64,000 bases of DNA, taken from contig JAZUJK010000008.1 of the NCBI GenBank assembly GCA_045642705.1, forward strand, positions 34,083-98,082, written 5' to 3'. The number at the start of each line of letters is the position of its first letter. The first letter of the stretch is position 1. A program made the translations under genes and the position numbers. The stretch is from UBA1227 sp045642705. GTDB taxonomy: Bacteria; Bacillota; Clostridia; Oscillospirales; Acutalibacteraceae. The notes under the pieces are model-generated. The model was given only the letters and a program-made list of their open reading frames with translations, did no database searches and was not told the DNA's origin. This document shows positions 1 through 9,813 of the stretch, in pieces.

Positions 1-141
1 AAGTCTGCTGACTACATAATCGACCTAGGTCCAGAAGGTGGAGACAATGGTGGAGAAATAATAACAACTGGCACACCAGAAGAGGTTGCAAAGTGTAAGA
101 AATCATACACAGGTCAGTACTTGAAAAAATACCTTAAATAA
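1..141 (+). CDS. uvrA: UvrABC excinuclease subunit A, C-terminal end (partial)
   Basis: Only the last 46 codons are in the window; the 5' part lies before base 1. The visible stretch YIIDLGPEGGDNGGEI followed by GTPEEVA and a YTGQYLK end is the conserved C-terminal tail of UvrA, the ATP-binding damage-recognition subunit of nucleotide excision repair. This tail follows the second ABC ATPase signature and D-loop, which are not visible here. It ends with TAA at 139-141. The next gene starts 41 bases downstream, so the two may be co-transcribed up to the terminator at 348. Identification rests on a short but very characteristic segment. Confidence 0.9.
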   Translation, partial: KSADYIIDLGPEGGDNGGEIITTGTPEEVAKCKKSYTGQYLKKYLK

Positions 142-182
142 TATAAAATATTAAAAGCATTATTTTTGTGAGGAGAAAAGAT

Positions 183-341
183 ATGTTAGCATGGCTCTTT
201 GGTGCTGAAAAATCATATATGAAAGCACTATCATTTAATTTACTTACATTCACATTGTTATGCCTCTTTGGAACATTCCTATATGGCTTCCTTGTAGGCT
301 TGCCAATGCTTGTTTTAAAACTCACAGGAAACGATAAATAA
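183..341 (+). CDS. Small membrane protein, 52 aa, unknown function
   Basis: A 52-codon frame with an ATG preceded by a good ribosome binding site (AGGAGA at 170-175). The product begins MLAWLFGAE, then has one or two hydrophobic stretches (about residues 14-48, rich in Leu, Phe and Gly) and ends in the polar LTGNDK. It is therefore probably an inner-membrane peptide. It lies between uvrA and a strong terminator, so it is probably the last gene of the uvrA transcript. I do not recognise a family. Support is the ribosome binding site, hydrophobic composition and position; there is no homology evidence. Confidence 0.6.
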   Translation: MLAWLFGAEKSYMKALSFNLLTFTLLCLFGTFLYGFLVGLPMLVLKLTGNDK

Positions 342-347
342 TTTAAG

Positions 348-385
348 GCCCAACCATCTCTGGTTGGGCTTATATGCTTTTTTTA
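348..385 (+). terminator. Rho-independent terminator after uvrA unit
   Basis: Perfect 9-bp stem GCCCAACCA / TGGTTGGGC (348-356 with 361-369), 4-base loop, followed after TTATATGC by a run of seven T. It separates the uvrA unit from fbp. Confidence 0.85.
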
Positions 386-403
386 GGGTACTAGGAGAAC
401 AAT

Positions 404-2401
404 ATGAGAACTCATCCAAAATTTTCACAGCAGGAGCTGGAATATCTAAGATTGCTTGCAGAGGATTATCCTAATTCCGATGCTGCAATAACTGAAATTA
501 TCAACTTACAAGCAATACTCAACTTGCCTAAAGGAACTGAGCATTTTATGTCAGATATCCATGGTGAGTATGAGGCTTTTGCCCATATCATGCGCAGTGC
601 ATCAGGCGCAATAAAGGAGAAAATTGACTTCCTTTATGCCTTTACACTAAGCGAAAAGGACAGAGCAGAACTTGCAACTCTTGTATATTATCCTGTTGAA
701 AAGACTGAGGAAATTACCAAAGATATGAGCGATGCTGAAAAGGATGAGTGGTATCGCACAAATCTCAATTATTTGATTGAACTCTGTCACCTTGTATCCA
801 CAAAATATACGAGATCTAAGGTTCGTAAAGCACTTCCAGAGGCTTATGCCTATGTAATTGATGAGCTCTTAAATACAGACTTTACAGTTCATGATAAGAA
901 GGAATATTACGACAATGTAATCTCTTCAATTATCGCAATGGGTAAAGCACCTGATTTCATTCGTGTTATATGCTTTGTTATCCAGCGCCTCATCGTTGAC
1001 CATCTACATATCGTTGGCGATATATTCGATAGAGGACCTAGAGCTGATATTGTTCTATCTGACCTTCGTCATCATCACAATGTCGATATTCAGTGGGGTA
1101 ACCACGATATCGTTTGGATGGGCGCTGCATCAGGTTCTCGTGTATGCATAGCAACAGTACTTGCAAATTCAATTAGATATAACAATCTACATGTCATTGA
1201 AAACGGCTATGGCATTAGCCTCAGACCTCTTGCTGTACTCGCAAATGACATATATGAGAATTCAAATACAGATAGATATGTTGCCAACATCGATGATACA
1301 GAAGATGGTGGCAAGAATATGACCGAGCGCGAGCAACAGCAATGGGGTAGAATGGCTAAGGCCATAACTATCATCATGCTAAAACTCGAGGGTCAGGCAA
1401 TACTTCGCCATCCTGGATTTGAAATGGATGATAGATTGCTTCTTGATAAGATCGATTATGACAAGGGAACTGTCACAATCGATGGCAATGAATATGAACT
1501 TCTCGATAAGGATTTCCCAACAATTGATAGGGCTAATCCATTTGTACTTTCTCCATATGAAGAGGAAGTAATGAATGAACTAAAGGCCAGTTTCCTCGGC
1601 TCAGAAAAGCTTCAATCACATATCAAATTCCTATTTTCCAAGGGTTCAATTTATCGTTGCTATAACGGCAATTTGCTCTTCCATGGAGCAGTCCCAATGG
1701 ACGAGGAAGGCAACTTTAAAAAGTTTGTTTTTGATGGTACAGAATACTATGGTAAGTCACTCTTTGATTACTGTGTTGACCAGGCAAGAAATGGTTATTT
1801 CGGTGATGAGGGCACTGAGGAAAAACAGACTGGTAAAGACTTTATGTGGTGGCTCTGGTGTGGCAAGTTTTCACCGCTCTTTGCGCGCGATAAGATTACC
1901 ACTTTTGAGCGTCGCTTGATTGCTGATAACAGCACTTGGAAAGAGACAAAAGATCCTTATTATCAGGTCGTTGAAACAGCTGCTGGATGCGAACTTATAC
2001 TCAATGAATTTGGTCTCGGTGGACCTCATTCACACATAATAAATGGACATACACCAGTCAAGGCCGGTAAGGGTGAGAATCCTGTAAAGGGTGAAGGAAA
2101 ACTCATTGATATTGATGGTGGTTTCTGCCGTGCTTATCAGAAGACAACAGGCATTGCAGGATACACACTTATCTATAATTCATATATCATGCGTCTGTCC
2201 TCACATGAACCATTTACATCCAAGGAAGATGCCATCAAGAACAATAGAGATATTCTATCAGCATCTGTTGTTTTTGAACGCCTTGACAAGCGTATCAAGG
2301 TAGGCGAGACAGATAAGGGAGCTCTTCTCAAGAGTAATATAAACAGACTTATGAGACTCCTCGATGCATATAAACTTGGTGCTATTCCAGAGAAAAAATA
2401 A
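404..2401 (+). CDS. fbp: Fructose-1,6-bisphosphatase, class III
   Basis: Hydrolyses fructose 1,6-bisphosphate to fructose 6-phosphate, the committed gluconeogenic step, in the cytoplasm. The 665-residue length and the metallophosphoesterase-like motifs are typical of the Bacillota class III enzyme (B. subtilis Fbp type), which is unrelated to the E. coli enzyme: SDIHGEYEAF (D51, H53), GDIFDRGPR (D206), WGNHD (about residue 232), NGHTPVK (N547-H549) and IDGGFCRAYQ. These supply the metal-binding Asp, His and Asn residues. The ATG has an AGGAGA site in front. The gene stands alone between two terminators, so it is probably monocistronic. Confidence 0.96.
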   Translation: MRTHPKFSQQELEYLRLLAEDYPNSDAAITEIINLQAILNLPKGTEHFMSDIHGEYEAFAHIMRSASGAIKEKIDFLYAFTLSEKDRAELATLVYYPVEKTEEITKDMSDAEKDEWYRTNLNYLIELCHLVSTKYTRSKVRKALPEAYAYVIDELLNTDFTVHDKKEYYDNVISSIIAMGKAPDFIRVICFVIQRLIVDHLHIVGDIFDRGPRADIVLSDLRHHHNVDIQWGNHDIVWMGAASGSRVCIATVLANSIRYNNLHVIENGYGISLRPLAVLANDIYENSNTDRYVANIDDTEDGGKNMTEREQQQWGRMAKAITIIMLKLEGQAILRHPGFEMDDRLLLDKIDYDKGTVTIDGNEYELLDKDFPTIDRANPFVLSPYEEEVMNELKASFLGSEKLQSHIKFLFSKGSIYRCYNGNLLFHGAVPMDEEGNFKKFVFDGTEYYGKSLFDYCVDQARNGYFGDEGTEEKQTGKDFMWWLWCGKFSPLFARDKITTFERRLIADNSTWKETKDPYYQVVETAAGCELILNEFGLGGPHSHIINGHTPVKAGKGENPVKGEGKLIDIDGGFCRAYQKTTGIAGYTLIYNSYIMRLSSHEPFTSKEDAIKNNRDILSASVVFERLDKRIKVGETDKGALLKSNINRLMRLLDAYKLGAIPEKK

Positions 2402-2412
2402 ATTAGATAGAC

Positions 2413-2450
2413 AAACGGCAGGGTGTAAACTCTGCCGTTTATTATTTATA
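2413..2450 (+). terminator. Terminator after fbp
   Basis: 9-bp stem AAACGGCAG / CTGCCGTTT (2413-2421 with 2432-2440), 10-base loop, followed by an AT-rich tail (ATTATTTATATT) rather than a pure T run. Confidence 0.7.
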
Positions 2451-2479
2451 TTGTTAATTTGATTGTTTTGTTGTATAAT
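2451..2479 (+). promoter_or_regulatory. Predicted sigma-A promoter for recJ-relA unit
   Basis: TTGTTA at 2451-2456 and a consensus TATAAT at 2474-2479 with 17 bases between. It lies 58 bases before the recJ start, downstream of the fbp terminator. Confidence 0.6.
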
Positions 2480-2536
2480 TAATTGTTATTTTTATCTAAA
2501 AATGTAATTAATTTATGTTAATAAGGAGGTGTAGTA

Positions 2537-4585
2537 ATGGCTAGAAAGAAATGGTCTCTCGGCGAACTGAATAAAGCACGTGCAGCAGAGATTGCTGAAA
2601 AATTCTCTCTTGATCCTTTTGCTGCACTCCTAATTTCAAAACGAATATCAAATGACGAGGAGATTAGTAGTTTCCTCGGACACGATGATTCTCTCTGTGA
2701 TCCATTCCTACTTCCAGATATGGAACTTGCAGTTGAAAGAATCAATGATGCAATCTTCGACTATGAAAAGATATGTGTCTATGGCGACTATGATTGCGAC
2801 GGTGTTACATCAACCGCGCTACTTTATTCATATCTCGATATCCAGGGCGCAAATGTAATATACATGCTACCTGACAGAATAGAGAATGGTTATGGTCTCA
2901 CTCGCAATATCATCGACAAGATGAAAGCTGAGGGCGTAAATCTAATTGTTACAGTCGACAATGGCGTTGCTGCAATAGAGGAAGCTGAGTATATTAGAGA
3001 ACTCGGTATGGACCTCGTCGTGACGGATCATCATTTACCAGGTGATAAGTTGCCTAACTGCGTGGCAGTCGTAGATCCACACCGTCTCGACTCTGATTGT
3101 CCATACAGAGATTATGCCGGCGTAGGCGTGGCATTCAAACTATGCTGTGCAATTGAGGGCGATGATGAACCAATTATCAATGGCTTCTCTGACCTCGTTG
3201 CAATCGGTACAATAGCAGATATTGTTCCACTGACAGGTGAGAATAGACAGCTTGTTAAATTAGGACTCTCAGTTCTAAATAGCGACTATAGAAAGCCATC
3301 CATTGATGCACTTCTCTATGTTGCTGGCCTCGGCGATAAACAAATCGCATCATCCAATATATCATTTGCTATCGGCCCTCGCATCAATGCGGCTGGTAGA
3401 ATGGGCAGTGCCAATATGGCACTGGAACTGCTCTTGTCAGACGATCCAGCAACAGTTGCTGAGATGGCTGACAACCTCAACAAAATCAACAATGACAGAC
3501 ATGCAGCAGAGGGCAAGATTTTAGATGAGTGCCTAAGCCTCATTGAGAAGAATCCTAAGATTATTTATTCGCCGGTAATTGTAATCTATGGCAAGGGCTG
3601 GCATGAAGGAGTTCTTGGTATTGTAGCCTCCAAACTTCTTGATAGATATTGCAAACCTGTAATTGTTCTATCAGATAAAGATGGCATCTCCAAGGGTTCA
3701 GCTCGTAGTATTGAGGGCTTCTCAATGTTTGAGGCTCTTAGCGCTTGTAGTGATAAGCTCATTGTCTATGGAGGACACGCACAAGCTGCGGGTCTCACAC
3801 TAAAGACTGAGGATATACCAGAATTTATTGCATCAATGAGAGAGTATGCATACAAAATGCCGACATTCTATCCAACTATCAATGTCGACTGCAAGATAAA
3901 TACTGACAGCATCAATGTTTCTCTTCTTGATGCTGTAAAAACACTTGAGCCTTTTGGCGCAGAAAATTCATCACCACTCTTTGGCATATACAATTTGGTT
4001 GTAAACAATGTTACAGAGATTGGTGACAAGAAACAGCACTTACGTATTTTCGCGCACAAGGAAGGAAAACAAAATGAGATCACTCTCATTTATTTCAATA
4101 CATCACGCAGCAAATTCCAATATAGACAGAATGAAAAATTTGATGCGATTGTAACTCTTGAAAAAAATGAATGGAATGGTGCAACAAGAGTCTCTATCAT
4201 TGTTAAGGACACAAGGCCTGCTGATATTGATGACGATATGATGGTTAATGCCGAGAAGGCATTTGACCTTGTTATGATTGGCAAGATAGATAGTAAATTG
4301 TCTGCCTATGCAACACCTGACAGACCACTCTTTGCAAGAATTTATAAATTCCTAAAATCAAGGGATGATATTTCAAGTTCTTCCTATGAATACATTTTTA
4401 GCAATGTAGCAGAGGAAGGCGATAACATCTGTCGCATTCGCATTGCGCTTGTTGCTATGGAAGAACTTGGTCTCATCAAGATAAATAGTGATGGAATTAT
4501 CGAAACTCCAATCACAAATGATAAGAAAGATTTAAACTCCGCACCAATTATGATGCGGCTCAAGGAGGTGAGCACAATTGGATAA
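2537..4585 (+). CDS. recJ: Single-stranded-DNA-specific exonuclease RecJ
   Basis: 5'-3' exonuclease on single-stranded DNA, acting in recombination and mismatch repair. The DHH phosphoesterase core is clear: GDYDCDGVTS (D84, D86, D88), TDHHLPGD (D164-H165-H166) and VDPHR, followed by the DHHA1 motif YGGHAQAAGLTL and a C-terminal OB-like region. Length 682 is slightly above the family norm because of about 100 C-terminal residues beyond the OB fold. The start is supported by AAGGAGGTG just upstream. It overlaps relA by 8 bases. The usual clostridial order recJ-apt-relA lacks apt here. Confidence 0.96.
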   Translation: MARKKWSLGELNKARAAEIAEKFSLDPFAALLISKRISNDEEISSFLGHDDSLCDPFLLPDMELAVERINDAIFDYEKICVYGDYDCDGVTSTALLYSYLDIQGANVIYMLPDRIENGYGLTRNIIDKMKAEGVNLIVTVDNGVAAIEEAEYIRELGMDLVVTDHHLPGDKLPNCVAVVDPHRLDSDCPYRDYAGVGVAFKLCCAIEGDDEPIINGFSDLVAIGTIADIVPLTGENRQLVKLGLSVLNSDYRKPSIDALLYVAGLGDKQIASSNISFAIGPRINAAGRMGSANMALELLLSDDPATVAEMADNLNKINNDRHAAEGKILDECLSLIEKNPKIIYSPVIVIYGKGWHEGVLGIVASKLLDRYCKPVIVLSDKDGISKGSARSIEGFSMFEALSACSDKLIVYGGHAQAAGLTLKTEDIPEFIASMREYAYKMPTFYPTINVDCKINTDSINVSLLDAVKTLEPFGAENSSPLFGIYNLVVNNVTEIGDKKQHLRIFAHKEGKQNEITLIYFNTSRSKFQYRQNEKFDAIVTLEKNEWNGATRVSIIVKDTRPADIDDDMMVNAEKAFDLVMIGKIDSKLSAYATPDRPLFARIYKFLKSRDDISSSSYEYIFSNVAEEGDNICRIRIALVAMEELGLIKINSDGIIETPITNDKKDLNSAPIMMRLKEVSTIG

Positions 4586-6767
4586 CTATGATGATAAATT
4601 TGGTGAGTTAAAGCCACTTCTTAACAATCAATATACTGAGGAAGAAGTAGAAAAGATTATAGAGGCATATAAATTTGCCAAGAACGCGCATGAGGGTCAA
4701 TGCAGATATTCAGGAGAGCCATATATCATGCATCCTGTAGCAGTTGCTAAGATACTTCTCGAACTCGGTATGGATTATGAGTCTCTGATTGCTGCTCTTC
4801 TTCATGATACAGTTGAGGACACAGAGACAGGTCTCGACAATATCAAAGAACTCTTTGGTGAGGATGTTGCCAATCTTGTAGATGGAGTTACCAAACTTGG
4901 TAAGGTACCTCTTGAGACTTGGGAGGAGAGACAGGCAGAAAACATTCGCAAGATGTTCATTGCCATGTCCCAGGATATCCGTGTCGTAATTATCAAGCTT
5001 GCTGACCGTCTTCACAATATGAGAACTCTCGAATTTATGAGACCTCAGAAGCAACGTGACAAGTCACTTGAGACAATAGAAATCTATGCACCAATTGCTC
5101 ACAGACTTGGTATTCGTACAGTAAAAGAGGAACTCGAGGACCTCGCAATCAGATATCTTGATCCTGTTGGATATAGAGAAATCGAGGAACTCACCAATAG
5201 AAATGTCAAGATTCATCCAACATTCCTTGATGATACAATTCATGACATAAATGATAGAGTTACTGCTCTTATTCCTAATGCAACAGTTGATGGACGCCGC
5301 AAGAGCGTACATGGCATCTGGCGTAAGATGTACATCCTCGGTCGTGAGTTTGATGAAATCTATGATGTATATGCAATTCGTATCATAGTTGATGAACTGG
5401 TAGACTGTTACAATGCTCTCGGTATCATCCATGATATGTATCACTCACTTCCTGGACGATTCAAGGATTATATCAGTAATCCTAAATCCAACATGTATCA
5501 GTCACTTCATTCGACTGTTATTAGTCCGGAAGGAATTCCTTTTGAAGTTCAGATTAGAACACGTGAGATGCACCATACTGCAGAGTATGGTATCGCAGCT
5601 CACTGGAAATACAAGCTCGGTGTAAATGGCACAGACAAGTTCGAAGATAGAATTGCCTATATTCGCCAGCTTATCGAAACGCAGCAGGAGAGCGCAGAGG
5701 ACGCTGAGGATTTCGTCAAGACAATCAAGTCCGACTTTGTCCCTGATGACGTTTTCGTATTTACGCCAAAGGGCGATGTTATCAACATCCCTTATGGATC
5801 AACAGTTATCGACTTTGCCTATGCAATACATACACAGGTAGGTCACAAGATGACCGGTGCCAAGGTAGACGGTAGAATAGTTCCTATCGACTATGTTGTA
5901 AAAACTGGTCAGATTATCGAGATTCTACGCTCAAGTGACCCAGAGAAGGGACCATCACGTGATTGGCTCAATATTGTTACGACATCAGGTGCTAGAACCA
6001 AGATTCGTGGTTGGTTCAAGCGTGAGCGTCGCGAAGAGAATATTGAGCGAGGAAAGGCTGAGTTCGAGAAGGAACTCAGACGTAATAGCATCCGCCTCTT
6101 TGATGAGGAGCTTGAAGACTTCGTACTAAAACTTTCCAAGAGGAAAGGTTATGAAGATGATATTGATGAGTTCTATGCAGCAATAGGCTACGGCAGTGTC
6201 TCACTCGAGAAACTCATGCCATTCATGAAAGATGAATACAGCAAGATTCTCAAGGCATCCGAGAAACCTAAGGATGAAATTGTTGTAACAAAGCCACTTG
6301 CGAGAACAAGTTCCGAAGGCATTATAGTTGAGGGCATAGACAATTGTCTTGTCAAATTGTCCAAGTGCTGTAATCCACTTCCTGGTGATGAAATCATTGG
6401 ATTTGTCACACGTGGACACGGTGTGTCCGTACACAAGCGCGACTGCGCAAATGTGCCTATAAACATCCAATCCGCAGCAGAGCCTGAACGTTGGATTAAT
6501 GTCTACTGGGACAAGAATGTAAAAGAAGAATTCAATGCCACAATGAACATTTATTGCATCTCAAGAATTGGTCTTATGGCTGAGATATCAACTGTACTTG
6601 CCAATATGCATGTTGATATCCGCGCTATTGCGACACGTGAGTCCAAGGACGGAGATAGTGTTCTTACAATGACTATCGCAGTCAATGGTATTGAGCATCT
6701 CAATAATGTTATTAAATATCTCCGCAAGATAGATGGAATATTAAGTATCGAAAGAACCGGTGTATAA
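4578..6767 (+). CDS. relA: (p)ppGpp synthetase/hydrolase, Rel family
   Basis: Bifunctional stringent-response enzyme that makes and degrades (p)ppGpp. Domains in order: HD hydrolase (about 45-200, with ALLHDTVEDT), synthetase (about 235-380, with NMYQSLHSTV), TGS (about 390-455, VFVFTPKGDVINIPYG), a zinc-finger-like segment (SKCCNPLPGDEIIGFV) and C-terminal ACT (about 655-729). Length 729 matches Bacillota Rel. The start is TTG at 4578, not ATG: AAGGAGGTG at 4562-4570 is 7 bases upstream, and the start overlaps the recJ stop, so translation is probably coupled. The MBL hydrolase gene begins immediately after the stop codon. Confidence 0.96.
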   Translation: MDNYDDKFGELKPLLNNQYTEEEVEKIIEAYKFAKNAHEGQCRYSGEPYIMHPVAVAKILLELGMDYESLIAALLHDTVEDTETGLDNIKELFGEDVANLVDGVTKLGKVPLETWEERQAENIRKMFIAMSQDIRVVIIKLADRLHNMRTLEFMRPQKQRDKSLETIEIYAPIAHRLGIRTVKEELEDLAIRYLDPVGYREIEELTNRNVKIHPTFLDDTIHDINDRVTALIPNATVDGRRKSVHGIWRKMYILGREFDEIYDVYAIRIIVDELVDCYNALGIIHDMYHSLPGRFKDYISNPKSNMYQSLHSTVISPEGIPFEVQIRTREMHHTAEYGIAAHWKYKLGVNGTDKFEDRIAYIRQLIETQQESAEDAEDFVKTIKSDFVPDDVFVFTPKGDVINIPYGSTVIDFAYAIHTQVGHKMTGAKVDGRIVPIDYVVKTGQIIEILRSSDPEKGPSRDWLNIVTTSGARTKIRGWFKRERREENIERGKAEFEKELRRNSIRLFDEELEDFVLKLSKRKGYEDDIDEFYAAIGYGSVSLEKLMPFMKDEYSKILKASEKPKDEIVVTKPLARTSSEGIIVEGIDNCLVKLSKCCNPLPGDEIIGFVTRGHGVSVHKRDCANVPINIQSAAEPERWINVYWDKNVKEEFNATMNIYCISRIGLMAEISTVLANMHVDIRAIATRESKDGDSVLTMTIAVNGIEHLNNVIKYLRKIDGILSIERTGV

Positions 6768-7406
6768 ATGAAGATTGAAAGACTTGAAATTGGATCACTT
6801 AGAACCAATACCTATGTAATCGTTGATGAGTTGTCAGGTCTCGGTGCCGTAATTGACCCAGCATTATATATACAACCACTTGTTGATGCCATTGAGAATT
6901 CTGGCATGACCAAATTACAATATATTATTTTGACTCATGGTCATTCAGACCATATTCTCGGTGTATATGACCTAAAGCAAAAATATCCTGATGCTACTAT
7001 TGTCATAGGCACAGATGATGAGATATGTCTCACAAGTACAGCTTGCTCACTGGCTGATGATCTCGGTATAGAGCAACATCCTCTTCACGCTGACAAATGT
7101 GTTGACGATGATGATACATTTATATTTGGCTCTGAGACTGTAAAAGTTATTAGCACACCAGGTCATACACCTGGTAGCGTATGCTATCTCATTGGAAATA
7201 TTATGTTCTCAGGTGACACATTATTCTGCAGAACATGTGGTAGAACTGATCTCTTCCGTGGCAATCTTGTCAATATGAATGAATCAATTCTAAAGCTCGG
7301 TCATCTACCAGGTGACTATATTGTCTATCCAGGACATGGTCCTATGACATCACTTGCTGTTGAGCGTAGAACTAATAGATTTATGAGGAAGATTGAATGG
7401 TCCTAA
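6768..7406 (+). CDS. MBL-fold metallo-hydrolase (glyoxalase II-like)
   Basis: 212-residue metallo-beta-lactamase-fold hydrolase of the hydroxyacylglutathione hydrolase-like group. Metal-binding motif THGHSDHILG lies near residue 57, followed by TPGHTPGSVCYL, SGDTLFCRTCGRTDL and a late His in YPGHGP. It is shorter than true glyoxalase II (about 255 residues) because the C-terminal substrate domain is lacking. In clostridia this gene commonly sits between relA and hemZ, as here. It starts directly on the base after the relA stop and overlaps hemZ by 10 bases. The substrate is unknown. Confidence 0.88.
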   Translation: MKIERLEIGSLRTNTYVIVDELSGLGAVIDPALYIQPLVDAIENSGMTKLQYIILTHGHSDHILGVYDLKQKYPDATIVIGTDDEICLTSTACSLADDLGIEQHPLHADKCVDDDDTFIFGSETVKVISTPGHTPGSVCYLIGNIMFSGDTLFCRTCGRTDLFRGNLVNMNESILKLGHLPGDYIVYPGHGPMTSLAVERRTNRFMRKIEWS

Positions 7407-8890
7407 ATATTGTCGGTAGGGACTATGCTTATGAACTTGAAAAACTATCATCAGCATTTTTCCCAGAGGAACATATATATGTCATCATAAACGGCAAATT
7501 AAAGGATGGCAGCGAGCCAGATAGCGAAGTAATAGACAACGATAAGACATTTATCACTGTCGATTCATCTGATATAAACTGCATTAGTGTTACATCAGGC
7601 GATATATCTCTATCTGACTCTGGACAATTTAATTTGGAGTCACTTGCAAGTAGTAAGGACAGTTTAGAACTACACTGTGCAGAACTTCTCTACAAGTTGC
7701 TCTGTAAGATAACTGGTCTCGACCTCGGTTGGGGCATTCTAACGGGCATTAGACCATCCAAGCTTCTTATCCGACTTATGAATGAAAAGGGCAGAGAAGA
7801 GGGCATAGAGTACTTCAGAGACGCCTTTCTAGTATCAGAGAAGAAGACTGAACTTGCGCTATCTGTAGCTGACGCTGAACGTGAGATTATGGTATCCTCA
7901 ACCGATGATGCATTCAGTCTATATGTCTCAATTCCATTTTGCCCAACCCGTTGTTCATATTGTTCTTTTGTATCATCAGCAGTCAGCAAGACCTCTGCTA
8001 AAAAGATTATTGAGCCTTACTTTGATAATCTAATAAGAGAGATTGAATATACAGCTGATATTGCAGATAAGACAAATTTAAAAATGCTCTCTGCATATAT
8101 CGGTGGCGGAACGCCATCGACACTTAGCAGCGAGCAAATTACAGTTTTACTTGATACAATAAACAGTCGATTTGATATGTCGAGATGTAGCGAATTTACA
8201 TTCGAAGCAGGTCGACCTGATACAATCACGAGGGATAAGCTTGAAGCAATTCTACGTGGCGGTGTCGATAGAATCAGCATCAATCCTCAGACCATGTCTG
8301 ATGAGGTGCTATCGGCCGTAGGCCGTATGCATACTGCTGCTGATGTCATTGATATTTATGACACCGCCCGCAATGTTGGTTTTACCAATATCAATATGGA
8401 CCTCATCGCAGGTCTCCCAGGTGATACTTTGGAAGGCTTCTGTAATAGCCTTGATAGAGTGATTGAACTCGGACCAGAATGTATCACAATTCATGCATTG
8501 GCTTATAAGAGATCATCTGATTTATCCTATGAGGATGGCTTGTTCTCTGCAACACGCAATACATCTCATATGATTGATTATGCCAATGAAACACTCTATA
8601 AATATGGCTACAAGCCTTATTATATGTACCGCCAAGCGAAATCTGTAGGAAACCTAGAAAACGTTGGCTGGTGCAAGGATGGTTATCTCTCCAAGTATAA
8701 TATCTATATGATGGAGGAGTGCCATACGATTCTCAGTTGTGGCGCAGGTGCTGTAACTAAGCTACGTGACCCAAAGAGTGGAAACATAGACAGGATATTC
8801 AATTTTAAATATCCTTATGAATATAATGACCGCTTTATTGAACAAATAGAGCGAAAGAAAGCAGTATTGGATTTTTATGGACGACATTAA
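7397..8890 (+). CDS. hemZ: Coproporphyrinogen III oxidase-like radical SAM protein HemZ
   Basis: Radical SAM protein of the oxygen-independent coproporphyrinogen dehydrogenase family. The cluster motif is C182-x3-C186-x2-C189 within PFCPTRCSYCSF; IGGGTPSTLS and a C-terminal HemW/HemN-like region follow. The N-terminal 170 residues (including GWGILTGIRPSKL) are the extension typical of HemZ rather than HemN or HemW. Family knowledge suggests a role in anaerobic haem or related tetrapyrrole metabolism, but no other haem gene is in the window, so the physiological role here is uncertain. It overlaps its neighbours by 10 and 14 bases. Confidence 0.9.
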   Translation: MVLNIVGRDYAYELEKLSSAFFPEEHIYVIINGKLKDGSEPDSEVIDNDKTFITVDSSDINCISVTSGDISLSDSGQFNLESLASSKDSLELHCAELLYKLLCKITGLDLGWGILTGIRPSKLLIRLMNEKGREEGIEYFRDAFLVSEKKTELALSVADAEREIMVSSTDDAFSLYVSIPFCPTRCSYCSFVSSAVSKTSAKKIIEPYFDNLIREIEYTADIADKTNLKMLSAYIGGGTPSTLSSEQITVLLDTINSRFDMSRCSEFTFEAGRPDTITRDKLEAILRGGVDRISINPQTMSDEVLSAVGRMHTAADVIDIYDTARNVGFTNINMDLIAGLPGDTLEGFCNSLDRVIELGPECITIHALAYKRSSDLSYEDGLFSATRNTSHMIDYANETLYKYGYKPYYMYRQAKSVGNLENVGWCKDGYLSKYNIYMMEECHTILSCGAGAVTKLRDPKSGNIDRIFNFKYPYEYNDRFIEQIERKKAVLDFYGRH

Positions 8891-9803
8891 TTACATCAAG
8901 ATTATCAACTCAGAGATAATCAGAAATCCAATTGAATACGTTAGCAAATGTGAGCGTCGCTATGCGTCAACACTAGAGGACATTGTCAAGAAAGTGGTTG
9001 CTGCACCAGGCGATAACAAGATCATTATGCTCTCAGGTCCTAGTTCATCTGGCAAGACAACAGGCGCTAATAAAATGGCGCGTCTCATTGCACAGATGGG
9101 CTATGAAGCCAATGTAATTTCACTCGATGACTTCTATATCAATCGTGATGATATTCCAGTTGGCAAGGATGGCCAGAGGGATTTTGAAGCAGTATATGCG
9201 CTTGATCTCACACTTATACAGACAACAATCAAGAATCTCCTAGAAAATGGAGAGACAATGCTTCCTTATTTTGATTTCAATACAGGAACGAGAACTGATA
9301 ATGTTTTCGATCTAAAACTAAAACCTGGAGACATTGTAATAATCGAAGGATTACATGCAATAAATCCTATATTCACAGATGAAATCAAGAATAAGGATAG
9401 TATTTTCAAAGTATATGTATCAACGGCATCAGATATATATGATGACGATGGCTCGATTCTATTTACGAGACGCGAAGTAAGATTCTTCCGCCGAATGATT
9501 AGAGACTATCAATTTCGCAGTGCATCAGTTGATCTAACATATTCAATGTGGCCTAAGGTGGTAGAGGGAGAGGAAAAATATCTCGTTCCACTAATCCCTA
9601 TGGCAGATTTTGTCATAGACTCACTTCATCCATATGAGTTATGCATCTATAAGGACATAGCTGAGGATTTACTCAATGCACTTCCAGAGGACAATGAGTA
9701 TTACGACGATGGCCAAGAACTACTCGAGCGACTTGATAAAGTCACGAGGCTCGGAAAAGATATCATACCTAAGAACTCGTTGCTTCGAGAATTTGTAGGA
9801 TAG
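8877..9803 (+). CDS. Uridine kinase-like nucleoside kinase
   Basis: 308-residue P-loop kinase of the uridine kinase/phosphoribulokinase family. Walker A is G54-P-S-S-S-G-K60-T-T, followed by ISLDDFYINRDD and a VIIEGLHAINP Walker B-like segment. In Clostridia such proteins occur either with an N-terminal TGS domain or, as here, short. It probably phosphorylates a nucleoside with ATP, in nucleotide salvage. The start overlaps hemZ by 14 bases and suggests translational coupling. The precise substrate cannot be assigned. Confidence 0.85.
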   Translation: MDDINYIKIINSEIIRNPIEYVSKCERRYASTLEDIVKKVVAAPGDNKIIMLSGPSSSGKTTGANKMARLIAQMGYEANVISLDDFYINRDDIPVGKDGQRDFEAVYALDLTLIQTTIKNLLENGETMLPYFDFNTGTRTDNVFDLKLKPGDIVIIEGLHAINPIFTDEIKNKDSIFKVYVSTASDIYDDDGSILFTRREVRFFRRMIRDYQFRSASVDLTYSMWPKVVEGEEKYLVPLIPMADFVIDSLHPYELCIYKDIAEDLLNALPEDNEYYDDGQELLERLDKVTRLGKDIIPKNSLLREFVG

Positions 9804-9813
9804 GAGGATGGAT

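Noticed and set aside
4710..5444. Open frames of 114 and 126 codons on the minus strand opposite relA
   Set aside because: They lie entirely within a clear relA coding sequence, have no ribosome binding site and show no protein-like motifs.
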